A stretch of 64,000 nucleotides of DNA from Aquimarina macrocephali JAMB N27. GTDB lineage: Bacteria; Bacteroidota; Bacteroidia; Flavobacteriales; Flavobacteriaceae. Position numbers and translations under genes: made by a program. Location: positions 62,001 to 126,000 of the forward strand of contig NZ_JACA01000041.1 in assembly GCF_000520995.1 (NCBI RefSeq), written 5' to 3'. The first letter of the stretch is position 1. Each line of letters opens with the position of its first letter. Shown one piece after another: positions 52,885 to 60,862 of this stretch. The notes under the pieces are model-generated. The model made no database searches and was not told where the DNA came from. It was given only the letters and a program-made list of their open reading frames with translations.

Positions 52885-54870
52885 ATGAGAAAAAACATAA
52901 TATTTATAGTTGCACTTTTATCGGCTTCGGTGATTTGGGCGCAAAGAGACCAGGAGAGAGTAGGTGATTCTAATCTAGGTGGGGATGGATCTCAAGAACC
53001 CAGAAAATCGTTAAGACAACCAAAGACTAAAAAAAAGAAGCCACCGGTTACAGAATATAAGATCATAACAATAAAAAGTGATACGACATATCTGGATACA
53101 ACATTGACCATACAAAAGGATTATAAGTTCAATTATCTGCGTAAAGATGATTTTGAGTTACTTCCTATTCATAATGTTGGGCAAACCTATAATAGTTTAG
53201 CCAAGCAAGAAGAAAGAGATCATATATTACCACTAATGGGGGCCAGAGCCAGGCATTTCAATTTTATGGAAGCCGAGGATATAGTATATTATCAGGTACC
53301 TACTCCTCTTACCGAGTTGTATTTTAAAACCACCTTTGAGCAAGGACAGCAATTAGATGCCTTTTTTACGGTAAATACTTCACCAAGACTTAATCTTTCG
53401 ATTGCTTATAAAGGTGTACGATCATTAGGGAAATATCAACATGCTTTAACAAGTACAGGTAATTTTAGAGCTACAGCTAATTATTCGACCAAAAATGAAC
53501 GATATAAAGTGCGCACACATTTTGTGTCACAAGATTTGCTTAATGAAGAAAATGGAGGATTATCAGAAGAAGGGTTAAATCAATATTTGGCGAGAGGAGA
53601 ATTTGTTGGAGAAAGTAGTGAATTTTCTGATAGAGGATCAGTATCTGTTAATTTTGAAAATGCAGAAAGTATATTGCTCGGAAAACGATTTTATCTAAAT
53701 CATCAATACGCAATATTTAAAAAAACAGATAGTTCTTCTACAGCCTTGTCGGTAGGACATATTATGGATCTTACAGATAAGAGATTTAAATATGATCAGG
53801 CAGCAATTGCTCCTAATAATCTTTTGGGAGCGTCCTATGTAACTGCAAATATTGCAGATAATGTAGCTCTAGAAGATTTTAGTAACCAGGTGTATGTGGA
53901 TTTTACAAATAAATGGCTGGGAAATTTACGTGTACTAGGAGGAAGCTCTAATTATAACTACGGGTATAATGCGATTGTAAATCAGGTAAACAGTTCTGGT
54001 GCTCAAATAAATATAACCAATCGTATTAAAGGAGATATATATTCTGTTGGGGGTGAGTATAAGAATACATATAAAGGATTTCAGCTATTTGCCGATGGGA
54101 TGACTATTGTTTCTGGTGACTTTACAGGAAATTATTTTAATGCAGGTGCAGGATATGATCTTAATGAAAACTATGGTATTCGAGCCAAAATAAGTTCTAA
54201 ATCTGTTGCGCCAAATTATAATTTTCTACTCTACCAAAGTGATTATGTAAACTATAACTGGCAAAATAATTTTGATAATACCGAAACTCAAAAAATACAA
54301 GTTAATATTAAAGCCAGGAAAATTGCCGAGATAGAAGCGAGCTATGCTACGATTAGTAAGTATGCCTATTTTGCAAAAGATGCAAATTCTGCAATTGTCC
54401 CTCTACAAGCTCCAGAAAGTATTGATGTATTGAAAGTAAAACTTACACAAGGACTTAAATACTGGAAACTAGGTCTTGATAATACCGTGATGTACCAAGA
54501 TGTTCAGGGAGGAGATCAGATATATAATGTGCCGGAAATAACAACCAGAAACAGCTTGTATTATCATGATCATTGGTTTAAAAAAGCATTGTATTTACAA
54601 ACAGGGGTAACCTTTAAATATTTTACAAGCTATAAAGCAGATGCATATGATCCTGTTTTGTCAGAGTTTTATGTTCAAAATATCGAAGAGATAGGTGGTT
54701 ATCCGCAGTTTGATATCTTTTTTAATGCTAAGGTGCGACAGACAAGAATCTTTTTTAAAGTCGAAAATTTTGGCGAAGCCTTTAGGCAGAACAACGAGTT
54801 TTCTGCACCGGGATATGCAACACGTGATGCTGTATTGCGTTTCGGTTTGGTTTGGAATTTCTTTTTGTAA
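52885..54870 (+). CDS. Putative outer-membrane porin (PF14121 type)
   Basis: The protein has 661 residues. The ATG at 52885 begins the signal peptide MRKNIIFIVALLSASVIWAQ; seven codons upstream are open but lie over the promoter. After a Lys/Pro-rich linker (KSLRQPKTKKKKPPVTEYK) comes FNYLRKDDFELLPIHNVGQT and a long series of amphipathic beta strands (TELYFKTTFEQGQQLDAFFT, RLNLSIAYKGVRSLGKYQ, and so on). It ends in a strand with terminal aromatic (AVLRFGLVWNFFL), as outer-membrane barrels do. It is probably the porin conserved next to rnhB in Flavobacteriia. The substrate is unknown. Confidence 0.92.
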   Translation: MRKNIIFIVALLSASVIWAQRDQERVGDSNLGGDGSQEPRKSLRQPKTKKKKPPVTEYKIITIKSDTTYLDTTLTIQKDYKFNYLRKDDFELLPIHNVGQTYNSLAKQEERDHILPLMGARARHFNFMEAEDIVYYQVPTPLTELYFKTTFEQGQQLDAFFTVNTSPRLNLSIAYKGVRSLGKYQHALTSTGNFRATANYSTKNERYKVRTHFVSQDLLNEENGGLSEEGLNQYLARGEFVGESSEFSDRGSVSVNFENAESILLGKRFYLNHQYAIFKKTDSSSTALSVGHIMDLTDKRFKYDQAAIAPNNLLGASYVTANIADNVALEDFSNQVYVDFTNKWLGNLRVLGGSSNYNYGYNAIVNQVNSSGAQINITNRIKGDIYSVGGEYKNTYKGFQLFADGMTIVSGDFTGNYFNAGAGYDLNENYGIRAKISSKSVAPNYNFLLYQSDYVNYNWQNNFDNTETQKIQVNIKARKIAEIEASYATISKYAYFAKDANSAIVPLQAPESIDVLKVKLTQGLKYWKLGLDNTVMYQDVQGGDQIYNVPEITTRNSLYYHDHWFKKALYLQTGVTFKYFTSYKADAYDPVLSEFYVQNIEEIGGYPQFDIFFNAKVRQTRIFFKVENFGEAFRQNNEFSAPGYATRDAVLRFGLVWNFFL

Positions 54871-54876
54871 GCGTTT

Positions 54877-55464
54877 ATGAATAAAGAGGAAATAATTGAC
54901 TTAATTAGTGAGGAATATTCTCTTTTAACCTCTGATTGTAAATCAGAATTATCAAATAACTCCAGAATAGTAACCCCAGAAAAGAATACAATTCTTGTTA
55001 AGGAAGGGCAATTCTCTGATAAAACATTCTTTATAATAAAGGGATGTGCAAGAGCATACTATCTAAAGGACGGTAGAGATATTTCTGACTGGTTTGCTTT
55101 TGAAAATGATTTTATATGTTCAATAAATAGCTTCTTCCTTAATATTCCAAGTCCTCATTTTATCGAAGTACTAGAAGATTCTTTACTATTAGAAATATCA
55201 AGAGAAAATGTAGAAAAACTATCAGATAAATATTCTGATTTTGAACGTCTAAATAGAATTGTGGTCACAAAAACCATGCTACAGCAACAAGAACGAATTG
55301 TATCAATCCAATTTCAATCGGCAGAACAGAAATATGAAAATATATTGTCTATTTATCCAAATGTCACCCAAAGAATACCTTTAACACATATCGCCTCATA
55401 TATTGGAATTACACTAGAAACATTAAGCAGAATAAGAAAACCTAAAAAAGCGAATTTGATATAA
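54877..55464 (+). CDS. Crp/Fnr-family transcriptional regulator
   Basis: The protein has 195 residues and starts 6 bp after the porin stop. Residues 25-120 form a cyclic-nucleotide-binding-type beta roll (ILVKEGQFSDKTFFIIKGCA, then DWFAFENDFICSINSFFLNI) that lacks a clear cNMP phosphate-binding Arg motif. The C-terminus has an HTH (PLTHIASYIGITLETLSRIR). Only scattered cysteines are seen, not an FNR cluster. It likely binds a DNA box of TTGAT-N4-ATCAA type; such a box lies at its own 3' end, in front of the next gene. The regulatory signal is unknown. Confidence 0.9.
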   Translation: MNKEEIIDLISEEYSLLTSDCKSELSNNSRIVTPEKNTILVKEGQFSDKTFFIIKGCARAYYLKDGRDISDWFAFENDFICSINSFFLNIPSPHFIEVLEDSLLLEISRENVEKLSDKYSDFERLNRIVVTKTMLQQQERIVSIQFQSAEQKYENILSIYPNVTQRIPLTHIASYIGITLETLSRIRKPKKANLI

Positions 55465-55470
55465 ATCAAA
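55455..55470. promoter_or_regulatory. Perfect FNR-type box overlapping the regulator stop codon
   Basis: TTTGAT-ATAA-ATCAAA is a perfect inverted repeat matching the Crp/Fnr consensus TTGATnnnnATCAA. Its spacer supplies the TAA stop of the Crp/Fnr gene (55462-55464). It lies about 47 bp before the ATG of 55510..56121, with a near -7 element (CACCTTTG, 55492-55499) in between. Confidence 0.75.
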
Positions 55471-55509
55471 TGATACGATATAATTTAGATTCACCTTTGT
55501 GAAAAAACA

Positions 55510-56121
55510 ATGAGACGAATTCATTATATCTCAGGGATAACAATTACAATTTTTATAAGTTTTCATTTGTTTAACCATGGTTATAGTCTTTTTGGAGTAG
55601 AGGAGCACATCCAATTAATGGATAAATTTCGTTTGGTTTATAGAAATGTATTTGCCGAAACTTTTTTGTTGATCGCGGTATGTGTTCAAATTTTTTCTGG
55701 GATACAACTATTTTTGAAGAGAAGAAAAAACACCACTGGTTTTTTTGAAAAACTACAAGTATGGAGCGGATTATATCTAGCCGTTTTCTTTCTGTTTCAT
55801 CTTGGAGCAGTATTCTCAGGGAGATTATTTTTAGATTTAGATACCAATATCTACTTTGGAATAGCGGGATTGAATACTTTTCCGATAAATTTATTTTTCA
55901 TCCCCTATTATGGGTTTGCTATATTTTCATTTTTTGGTCATATTTCGACCATTCATTATGCCAAAATGAAAAATAACATATTGGGGATTACACCTAAAAA
56001 ACAATCTGTTTTAATACTTGTACTTGGTGTTATATTAACACTGGTACTATTTTATGGATTAACAAATGGATATAAGGGAATTGAAATACCAAAAGAATAC
56101 CATATTTTGATAGGAAAATAG
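55510..56121 (+). CDS. Integral membrane protein, possible cytochrome b-like
   Basis: The protein has 203 residues with five predicted membrane helices. It starts MRRIHYISGITITIFISFHL. Histidines stand within or at the ends of helices (H5, H19, H23, H97, H144, H149), and LYLAVFFLFHLGAVFSGR and GFAIFSFFGHISTIHYAKMK have helix-embedded His. This suggests heme b ligation as in succinate dehydrogenase membrane subunits or related cytochromes. Proof would need a profile search. The FNR-type box just upstream suggests control by the neighbouring Crp/Fnr protein. Confidence 0.65.
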   Translation: MRRIHYISGITITIFISFHLFNHGYSLFGVEEHIQLMDKFRLVYRNVFAETFLLIAVCVQIFSGIQLFLKRRKNTTGFFEKLQVWSGLYLAVFFLFHLGAVFSGRLFLDLDTNIYFGIAGLNTFPINLFFIPYYGFAIFSFFGHISTIHYAKMKNNILGITPKKQSVLILVLGVILTLVLFYGLTNGYKGIEIPKEYHILIGK

Positions 56122-56180
56122 AGTACGAACACACAATACTAAACAAAAGAGACCGAAAAGAATACGATAAAAATTGATCT

Positions 56181-56573
56181 ATGAATGTGTATGTATGTAT
56201 AGCAGGAATTCTGTGTTTTCTCTTAGGAATTGTTCACTCAATTCTTGGAGAATATTTGATTTTTAATAGCAAAAGGAATAAAGGAAGCTTGGTTCCGTCA
56301 AAAAAAAGCGAAGCATTAAAAGAAAGGCACTTAAGGATATTATGGGCAACCTGGCATTTAGCTTCAGTTTTTGGTTGGGGTATCGGAGCGATATTGATCA
56401 AAATTTCAGCAGAACAAAATGAGCTAGATTCAACTAGTATTGGTTTTATAATTCAGCCAATCATATATACAATGTTTTTGTCATCTCTTTTGGTTTTAGT
56501 AGGAACTAAAGGAAAACACCCGGGATGGGTAGTTCTTTTAATAATCGGGATATTATTAGTGATTGGAAACTGA
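56181..56573 (+). CDS. Small multi-helix membrane protein (130 aa)
   Basis: Four membrane helices are predicted: VYVCIAGILCFLLGIVHSIL; RILWATWHLASVFGWGIGAI; TSIGFIIQPIIYTMFLSSLLV; and PGWVVLLIIGILLVIG. Between the first two is a basic loop (NSKRNKGSLVPSKKSEALKE). H19 and H59 lie in helices. No family is recognised. It is on the same strand 59 bp after the previous membrane gene, so they probably form an operon. Confidence 0.7.
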   Translation: MNVYVCIAGILCFLLGIVHSILGEYLIFNSKRNKGSLVPSKKSEALKERHLRILWATWHLASVFGWGIGAILIKISAEQNELDSTSIGFIIQPIIYTMFLSSLLVLVGTKGKHPGWVVLLIIGILLVIGN

Positions 56574-56775
56574 TCAAAAACAGTGGGATACTATAGTATA
56601 CTAGATTGCATGACCTGGGTTTAATTAAAACTGTCAAAAAACGGGGCCACGAAATCTGATTTTGTGAGATCGTTTTGGTATTTTTAGAAACGTTTATTAA
56701 AATGTGTGCAAAAATACATAATGAGTATATGCCTACCAGTACATATATATTATTGTAATAGTGCATTTGAGAAAA

Positions 56776-57576
56776 ATGAAAACCGAGAAAGAAATTATAA
56801 AAGAATTAAAAACAAAATGGAAAATAAATCCATTCGATTTTTGGATTCCTCTTTCCGGAGTAACTGAAGAAAACACTTGCTATTTTGATAGCTTTGAATT
56901 CAATGAAAAATTTGGTTTTGACAAATTAAATAGAATTTATAACAACCTGAAAACCGGAAGGATTTATGAATTCACTTATCCTAAAGAAACTAAAGTTATT
57001 GATAAACTGAACATAGTTGATTTTTCTGGAGATGATACTTTTTACGTTGATGAAAATGTGAGCTTTGTGATTTATTACACTCACGAACGAACTATTGCTT
57101 TTGCTGGAATAGAATTGATAAATCAAATAAAAGAAGAATGGGTTGAATTTGAAAAATTCATTAATCCTTGGGAAAGAGATAACTCAATTGATATAGAACT
57201 TGAACTTGAGAAAAGAATCCCAATATGGAATTCGATTTCTGAATTTTATTTAGATACGGAATTACAAGACGAGAATTACGAATCGATAACTACTATTTTT
57301 TTAAATTCTGATTTACATATTTCGGAATTAAAAGAAATTGACTTGTATGAAGTTTTTCCTGTATTAAAAGGAAATTTAATGAGTATTGCCGGAGAATGGA
57401 ATGGTTTTGACGAAAAATGGCTAAATGAATCTTGTACAAAAGCATATTTAAAAAGAAAGAATAGTCTTTTCAGATGGAAAACAAAATTGTACAATCGATT
57501 TTTATATTCTATGAGAAAAGATCATTGGACCGAAATAGAAAACCGAATAAAAATGCACTACAACAATGGCTATTAG
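56776..57576 (+). CDS. DUF7079-containing protein
   Basis: The protein has 266 residues from the ATG at 56776; a GTG at 56761 is also in frame. The N-terminal 130 residues (TKWKINPFDFWIPLSGVTEE, then FGFDKLNRIYNNLKTGRIYE) are a separate alpha/beta domain I do not recognise. From about 150 on the sequence (IPIWNSISEFYLDTELQDEN, then LYEVFPVLKGNLMSIAGEWN, GFDEKWLNESC) matches DUF7079. It ends in a basic helical tail. DUF7079 has no known function; it is normally a stand-alone small protein, so the extra N-terminal domain is notable. Cytoplasmic. Confidence 0.75.
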   Translation: MKTEKEIIKELKTKWKINPFDFWIPLSGVTEENTCYFDSFEFNEKFGFDKLNRIYNNLKTGRIYEFTYPKETKVIDKLNIVDFSGDDTFYVDENVSFVIYYTHERTIAFAGIELINQIKEEWVEFEKFINPWERDNSIDIELELEKRIPIWNSISEFYLDTELQDENYESITTIFLNSDLHISELKEIDLYEVFPVLKGNLMSIAGEWNGFDEKWLNESCTKAYLKRKNSLFRWKTKLYNRFLYSMRKDHWTEIENRIKMHYNNGY

Positions 57577-57630
57577 TCTGGCATTGTAAAACATTAAACG
57601 AACTCTTGAATCTTAAAATGAAATTTACAA

Positions 57631-58764
57631 TTGATATTAATAACCCTTCTTAATATTGCAATATTCCAAGGAATAGTTTTAGGGATAATTATTTTAAAAT
57701 CTCCCCTATTCAAAAGTAAAGCAAATAAGTACTTGGCTTACGCCATTTTTTCACTTTCACTTTCTCTACTCAATTCTGTTCTTGATGATACTGGGATATA
57801 TAATACTATACCGTTTCTACGCTTTATTGATATTATAGATTCAGGCATTCTTTTTCCTTTTTTTATTTTTTTATATGTTGTTCATCAAATTGACCACCCG
57901 GTTAAAAATTCTAGAAAAAGAATATGGTTATTCACACCTTATCTATACTCCCTGATTTCTAGTATTCTCGATGTAGATATAATTGCCAATTCACTTCGAA
58001 TTCCATTTGAGTACCAGCTTTTAATGGATATTATTGAACTCATGATAATCATTTTATTTATCCCTGGTATTTTAATCTACACTTATACTTTTATTAAGTT
58101 TTCGAATAACACCAAAGAAAAAAGATGGCTTACCAATCTATGGTTTTTGGCTTCTGTATTATTTAGTTCTTGGATTTTTGCTGTACTTTCTGACGCATTT
58201 TTAGGTTATGATTCTGCTCCTGTTATGAAGATTCTTACCGTGTTTGCTACATTTTTAATACACTGGACAAGTTACTTTGGCATTTTTAAATTTAGACTAG
58301 CCAAAGATCAGGAAGAAATTAGGGCATTGATAACTAAACAAAAAAATGATAGCACGATGCAAGTTGTCACCGATGTTACACTATCCAAAACATCTGACAC
58401 AAAAAAAATAGAATCTTTTACTAAAGAAAATTCTTATTTTAAAAAACTTGAAGGTCTTTGTATTAATGACCAAATTTATAGGGATAGTACATTAGACAGA
58501 GATAAAGTGGCTGAACAATTAGGTATAAGTCCTGGCTATGTTTCTCAGCTTGTAAATACAATTACAGGAGATAATTTTTCAACCTATATCAACCGTCATC
58601 GAGTTGAAGCAATCAAGAACCTAATTTTAGATTCTGAGTTTGATAATTATAACCTTTTGGCTATTGGATTAGAATGTGGTTTTTCTTCAAAGTCAACTTT
58701 TCATAATGCTTTCAAAAAAATAACGGGTACTACACCAAATGCTTATCGAAAAAAATATAAATAA
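57631..58764 (+). CDS. AraC-family regulator with N-terminal membrane domain
   Basis: The protein has 377 residues. The start appears to be a TTG at 57631; upstream in frame is a stop at 57619 and no ATG. Residues 1-215 carry seven predicted membrane helices (LLNIAIFQGIVLGIIILKSP, then PFFIFLYVVHQID and SWIFAVLSDAFLGY). After a linker, residues 275-377 hold the AraC DNA-binding domain (LDRDKVAEQLGISPGYVSQL, then LLAIGLECGFSSKSTFHNAF). Such proteins sense a membrane-embedded or extracellular signal. Two identical promoter boxes follow, at the 3' end of this gene and before the mini-peptide, so it probably controls both. Confidence 0.9.
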   Translation: MILITLLNIAIFQGIVLGIIILKSPLFKSKANKYLAYAIFSLSLSLLNSVLDDTGIYNTIPFLRFIDIIDSGILFPFFIFLYVVHQIDHPVKNSRKRIWLFTPYLYSLISSILDVDIIANSLRIPFEYQLLMDIIELMIIILFIPGILIYTYTFIKFSNNTKEKRWLTNLWFLASVLFSSWIFAVLSDAFLGYDSAPVMKILTVFATFLIHWTSYFGIFKFRLAKDQEEIRALITKQKNDSTMQVVTDVTLSKTSDTKKIESFTKENSYFKKLEGLCINDQIYRDSTLDRDKVAEQLGISPGYVSQLVNTITGDNFSTYINRHRVEAIKNLILDSEFDNYNLLAIGLECGFSSKSTFHNAFKKITGTTPNAYRKKYK

Positions 58765-58826
58765 GTGCGGATTTATTCAATTTTAAGGTATTGAAACCCT
58801 AAAAAGTCATACTTCATATAGGTTTG
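58761..58826 (+). promoter_or_regulatory. Promoter box, copy 1 (before the serine hydrolase)
   Basis: ATAAGTGCGGATTTATTC, then CAAT-TTTAAGGT-ATTG (58778-58793), then GAAACC, and 25 bp after ATTG the -7 element TAGGTTTG (58819-58826). The ATG of 58868..59992 follows 41 bp later. The same arrangement with the same spacing is at 60024-60089. Confidence 0.72.
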
Positions 58827-58867
58827 CAGAGAAATAATTACAAATACGTTTCTTTAAATCAAAATAT

Positions 58868-59992
58868 ATGAAAATTAAAACAATGACTATTATTGCATCA
58901 ATTTGCAGTATAATTTTTTCAAGTTGTAGTAATGATGACGATTCAATCGATACTCCAAAAACACTCAAAGATGATATAGAGAATCAAGAATTCGTTAAAA
59001 TCATTGAAGATAACGTTTCAGACTTACCAAAAAATGTTCAAATCGCCATAGCGGTTATAGATAATGAATCTACAGAATACATTGGTGTTTATAATAATAA
59101 TAGTGTATTAAGAGGAACCGATAATACAGACAAAATATTTGAAATCGGATCAATAACAAAGGTGTTTACAGGTATATGCTTATCAAAATTAGTGAGTACC
59201 AATAATGCAATATTAACAGAAACATTACAAAGTCAATTTGCTTTTCCGCTACTGAATGGTGGTGATATTAACTTATTACAGTTGGCTAATCATACTTCTG
59301 GATTGCCTCGTTTGCCTACCAATATCGATGAGGTTGTTGGATTTAATAGTAATGATCCATATGCAGATTATACTATAAATCATTTAGAAAGCTACTTACA
59401 AAATCATGTTGCTTTAAATTCGGTCAGTGGTGCGCAATACGAATACTCGAATTTAGGTATGGGAATGCTAGGGGACATTTTATCTAAAAAAGCGAACACA
59501 TCTTATGAGGAGTTACTACAAAGTCAGATTTTTGAGCCATTACAAATGACTAATTCAACCACGCTTTTAGAAAATGTAGATGCAACAAAATTAGTAACAG
59601 GACGAGATGAAAATGATAACGCAGTTCCACATTGGAATTATACAGATGTATCGACAGCAGGGGCATCCATAAAATCTTCAGTAATTGATTTAGAAAAATT
59701 TGTACGTAAGAATTTTGAGAATGATTTGGTTTATAACTTACCGCAAGAAACAACATTTGAAATTGCACCAGGTTTTTCTGTAGGGCTAGGATGGCATATT
59801 TTAGAAGTTGATGATTTTAAAATATTAAATCATAATGGTGGTACTAGTGGCTTCAGTTCTGAATTAAAAGTGGACAAGAATAATAAAAAGGCTGTAATTG
59901 TATTAGCCAATGTTTCTGGTCTAACAGATACTTATTCAAAAAAAATAAGCGAGTTAGCGACTTCGTTATTCGAAAATATATCTCTTCAATAA
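58868..59992 (+). CDS. Serine hydrolase lipoprotein, beta-lactamase family
   Basis: The protein has 374 residues with lipoprotein signal MKIKTMTIIASICSIIFSSC. All three class C / PBP motifs are present: S95-I-T-K98 in FEIGSITKVF, Y193-S-N195 in YEYSNLGMGM and HNGGTSG at about 322. The nucleophile, base and oxyanion region therefore look intact. It is likely a D,D-peptidase-type or esterase-type enzyme on the periplasmic face. It is transcribed from promoter box copy 1, next to an AraC regulator. Confidence 0.92.
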   Translation: MKIKTMTIIASICSIIFSSCSNDDDSIDTPKTLKDDIENQEFVKIIEDNVSDLPKNVQIAIAVIDNESTEYIGVYNNNSVLRGTDNTDKIFEIGSITKVFTGICLSKLVSTNNAILTETLQSQFAFPLLNGGDINLLQLANHTSGLPRLPTNIDEVVGFNSNDPYADYTINHLESYLQNHVALNSVSGAQYEYSNLGMGMLGDILSKKANTSYEELLQSQIFEPLQMTNSTTLLENVDATKLVTGRDENDNAVPHWNYTDVSTAGASIKSSVIDLEKFVRKNFENDLVYNLPQETTFEIAPGFSVGLGWHILEVDDFKILNHNGGTSGFSSELKVDKNNKKAVIVLANVSGLTDTYSKKISELATSLFENISLQ

Positions 59993-60023
59993 AAATATTT
60001 ATAACACCAATTGGTCTGCATAA

Positions 60024-60089
60024 ATAAGTACGAATTTGTCCAATGTTAAGGTATTGAAACCTTAAATATACTTAATGCGTATATGTTTG
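60024..60089 (+). promoter_or_regulatory. Promoter box, copy 2 (before the mini-peptide operon)
   Basis: ATAAGTACGAATTTGTC, then CAAT-GTTAAGGT-ATTG (60041-60056), then GAAACC, and again 25 bp to the -7 element TATGTTTG (60082-60089). The ATG of the mini-peptide follows 25 bp later. The conserved inverted repeat CAAT-N8-ATTG is the likely regulator site. Confidence 0.72.
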
Positions 60090-60114
60090 CCATCAAAATA
60101 AATTAAACATTAAA

Positions 60115-60240
60115 ATGAATTTAAAACAAGATCTAATTATTGCGATTATTTTTTTATGTGTTACGGCTATGCAAGCAAAGACTACAGAAAAATGTGCTGC
60201 AAAAAACTCATCATTAACCACTTTATTTGGTTGTAAATAA
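60115..60240 (+). CDS. Secreted mini-peptide (41 aa)
   Basis: ATG at 60115 opens MNLKQDLIIAIIFLCVTAMQ, then AKTTEKCAAKNSSLTTLFGCK and TAA at 60240. The first 21 residues form a signal peptide with cleavage expected after AMQA. The mature peptide is then about 20 residues with two cysteines, which could form a disulfide loop. It lies 25 bp after a TAnnTTTG element and 10 bp before the next ATG, so it is the first gene of an operon. No family is recognised. It may be a signalling or structural peptide, or a remnant of a longer gene. Confidence 0.55.
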   Translation: MNLKQDLIIAIIFLCVTAMQAKTTEKCAAKNSSLTTLFGCK

Positions 60241-60250
60241 AAACAAAGAC

Positions 60251-60862
60251 ATGAAAATACGTAGTATTATTTTTCTACTTATGGCTGCTGTAAATCTTCA
60301 AGCTCAAAGTCAAACCAGTAGTGCCTCTTTTTTAGATAGAACCGAATTTAAAATAGGGTATTACGGAAATATAGTATGGGATAATGGACTTAATATTGGC
60401 GCAGAATATGCATGGAAAAAATATGTTAAGATCAAAGAGCGAAAGAAGGGACAAAAGATCATCACTCACCAATTTTTGTTCAACGGAAGCCTTGGTTACT
60501 CCACAAACTTCTCAACACAAACAGATAATGGACTATCTACTTATTATGGCCTTATTTGGCGAAGAACAAATCCCAAAGGCAAGCAATACAACGTGGAGTT
60601 AAATCCGCTTGGGTATTATCGTTCATTTTTACCAGAAACGTATGAGGTAAAAGGAGATCATGTTTCTAAAGTTTCCCTTCCTGGGAGAGGCTATTATGCC
60701 CCTTCTATTGCTATTGGAATAGGAAAACTTCGTAAAGGAAAAAAACGTTCAGGTTGGTATTTAAACCTTCAATGTACCCTGCGAACAAATTATAATACAG
60801 GTACATTACCTGTTTTCTCATTACAATACGGTCATCGGTTTAATTTTAAAAGAAAAAAATAA
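60251..60862 (+). CDS. Hypothetical outer-membrane beta-barrel-like protein
   Basis: The protein has 203 residues from the ATG at 60251; eight codons further upstream overlap the mini-peptide. The signal peptide is MKIRSIIFLLMAAVNLQAQ. The mature part is a series of amphipathic strands (TEFKIGYYGNIVWDNGLNIG, ITHQFLFNGSLGYSTNFST, YNVELNPLGYYRSF, SGWYLNLQCTLRTNYNTG) and ends FSLQYGHRFNFKRKK. This fits a small outer-membrane barrel. Its stop overlaps the next start by one base, so it is co-translated with the alpha/beta hydrolase. Confidence 0.8.
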   Translation: MKIRSIIFLLMAAVNLQAQSQTSSASFLDRTEFKIGYYGNIVWDNGLNIGAEYAWKKYVKIKERKKGQKIITHQFLFNGSLGYSTNFSTQTDNGLSTYYGLIWRRTNPKGKQYNVELNPLGYYRSFLPETYEVKGDHVSKVSLPGRGYYAPSIAIGIGKLRKGKKRSGWYLNLQCTLRTNYNTGTLPVFSLQYGHRFNFKRKK

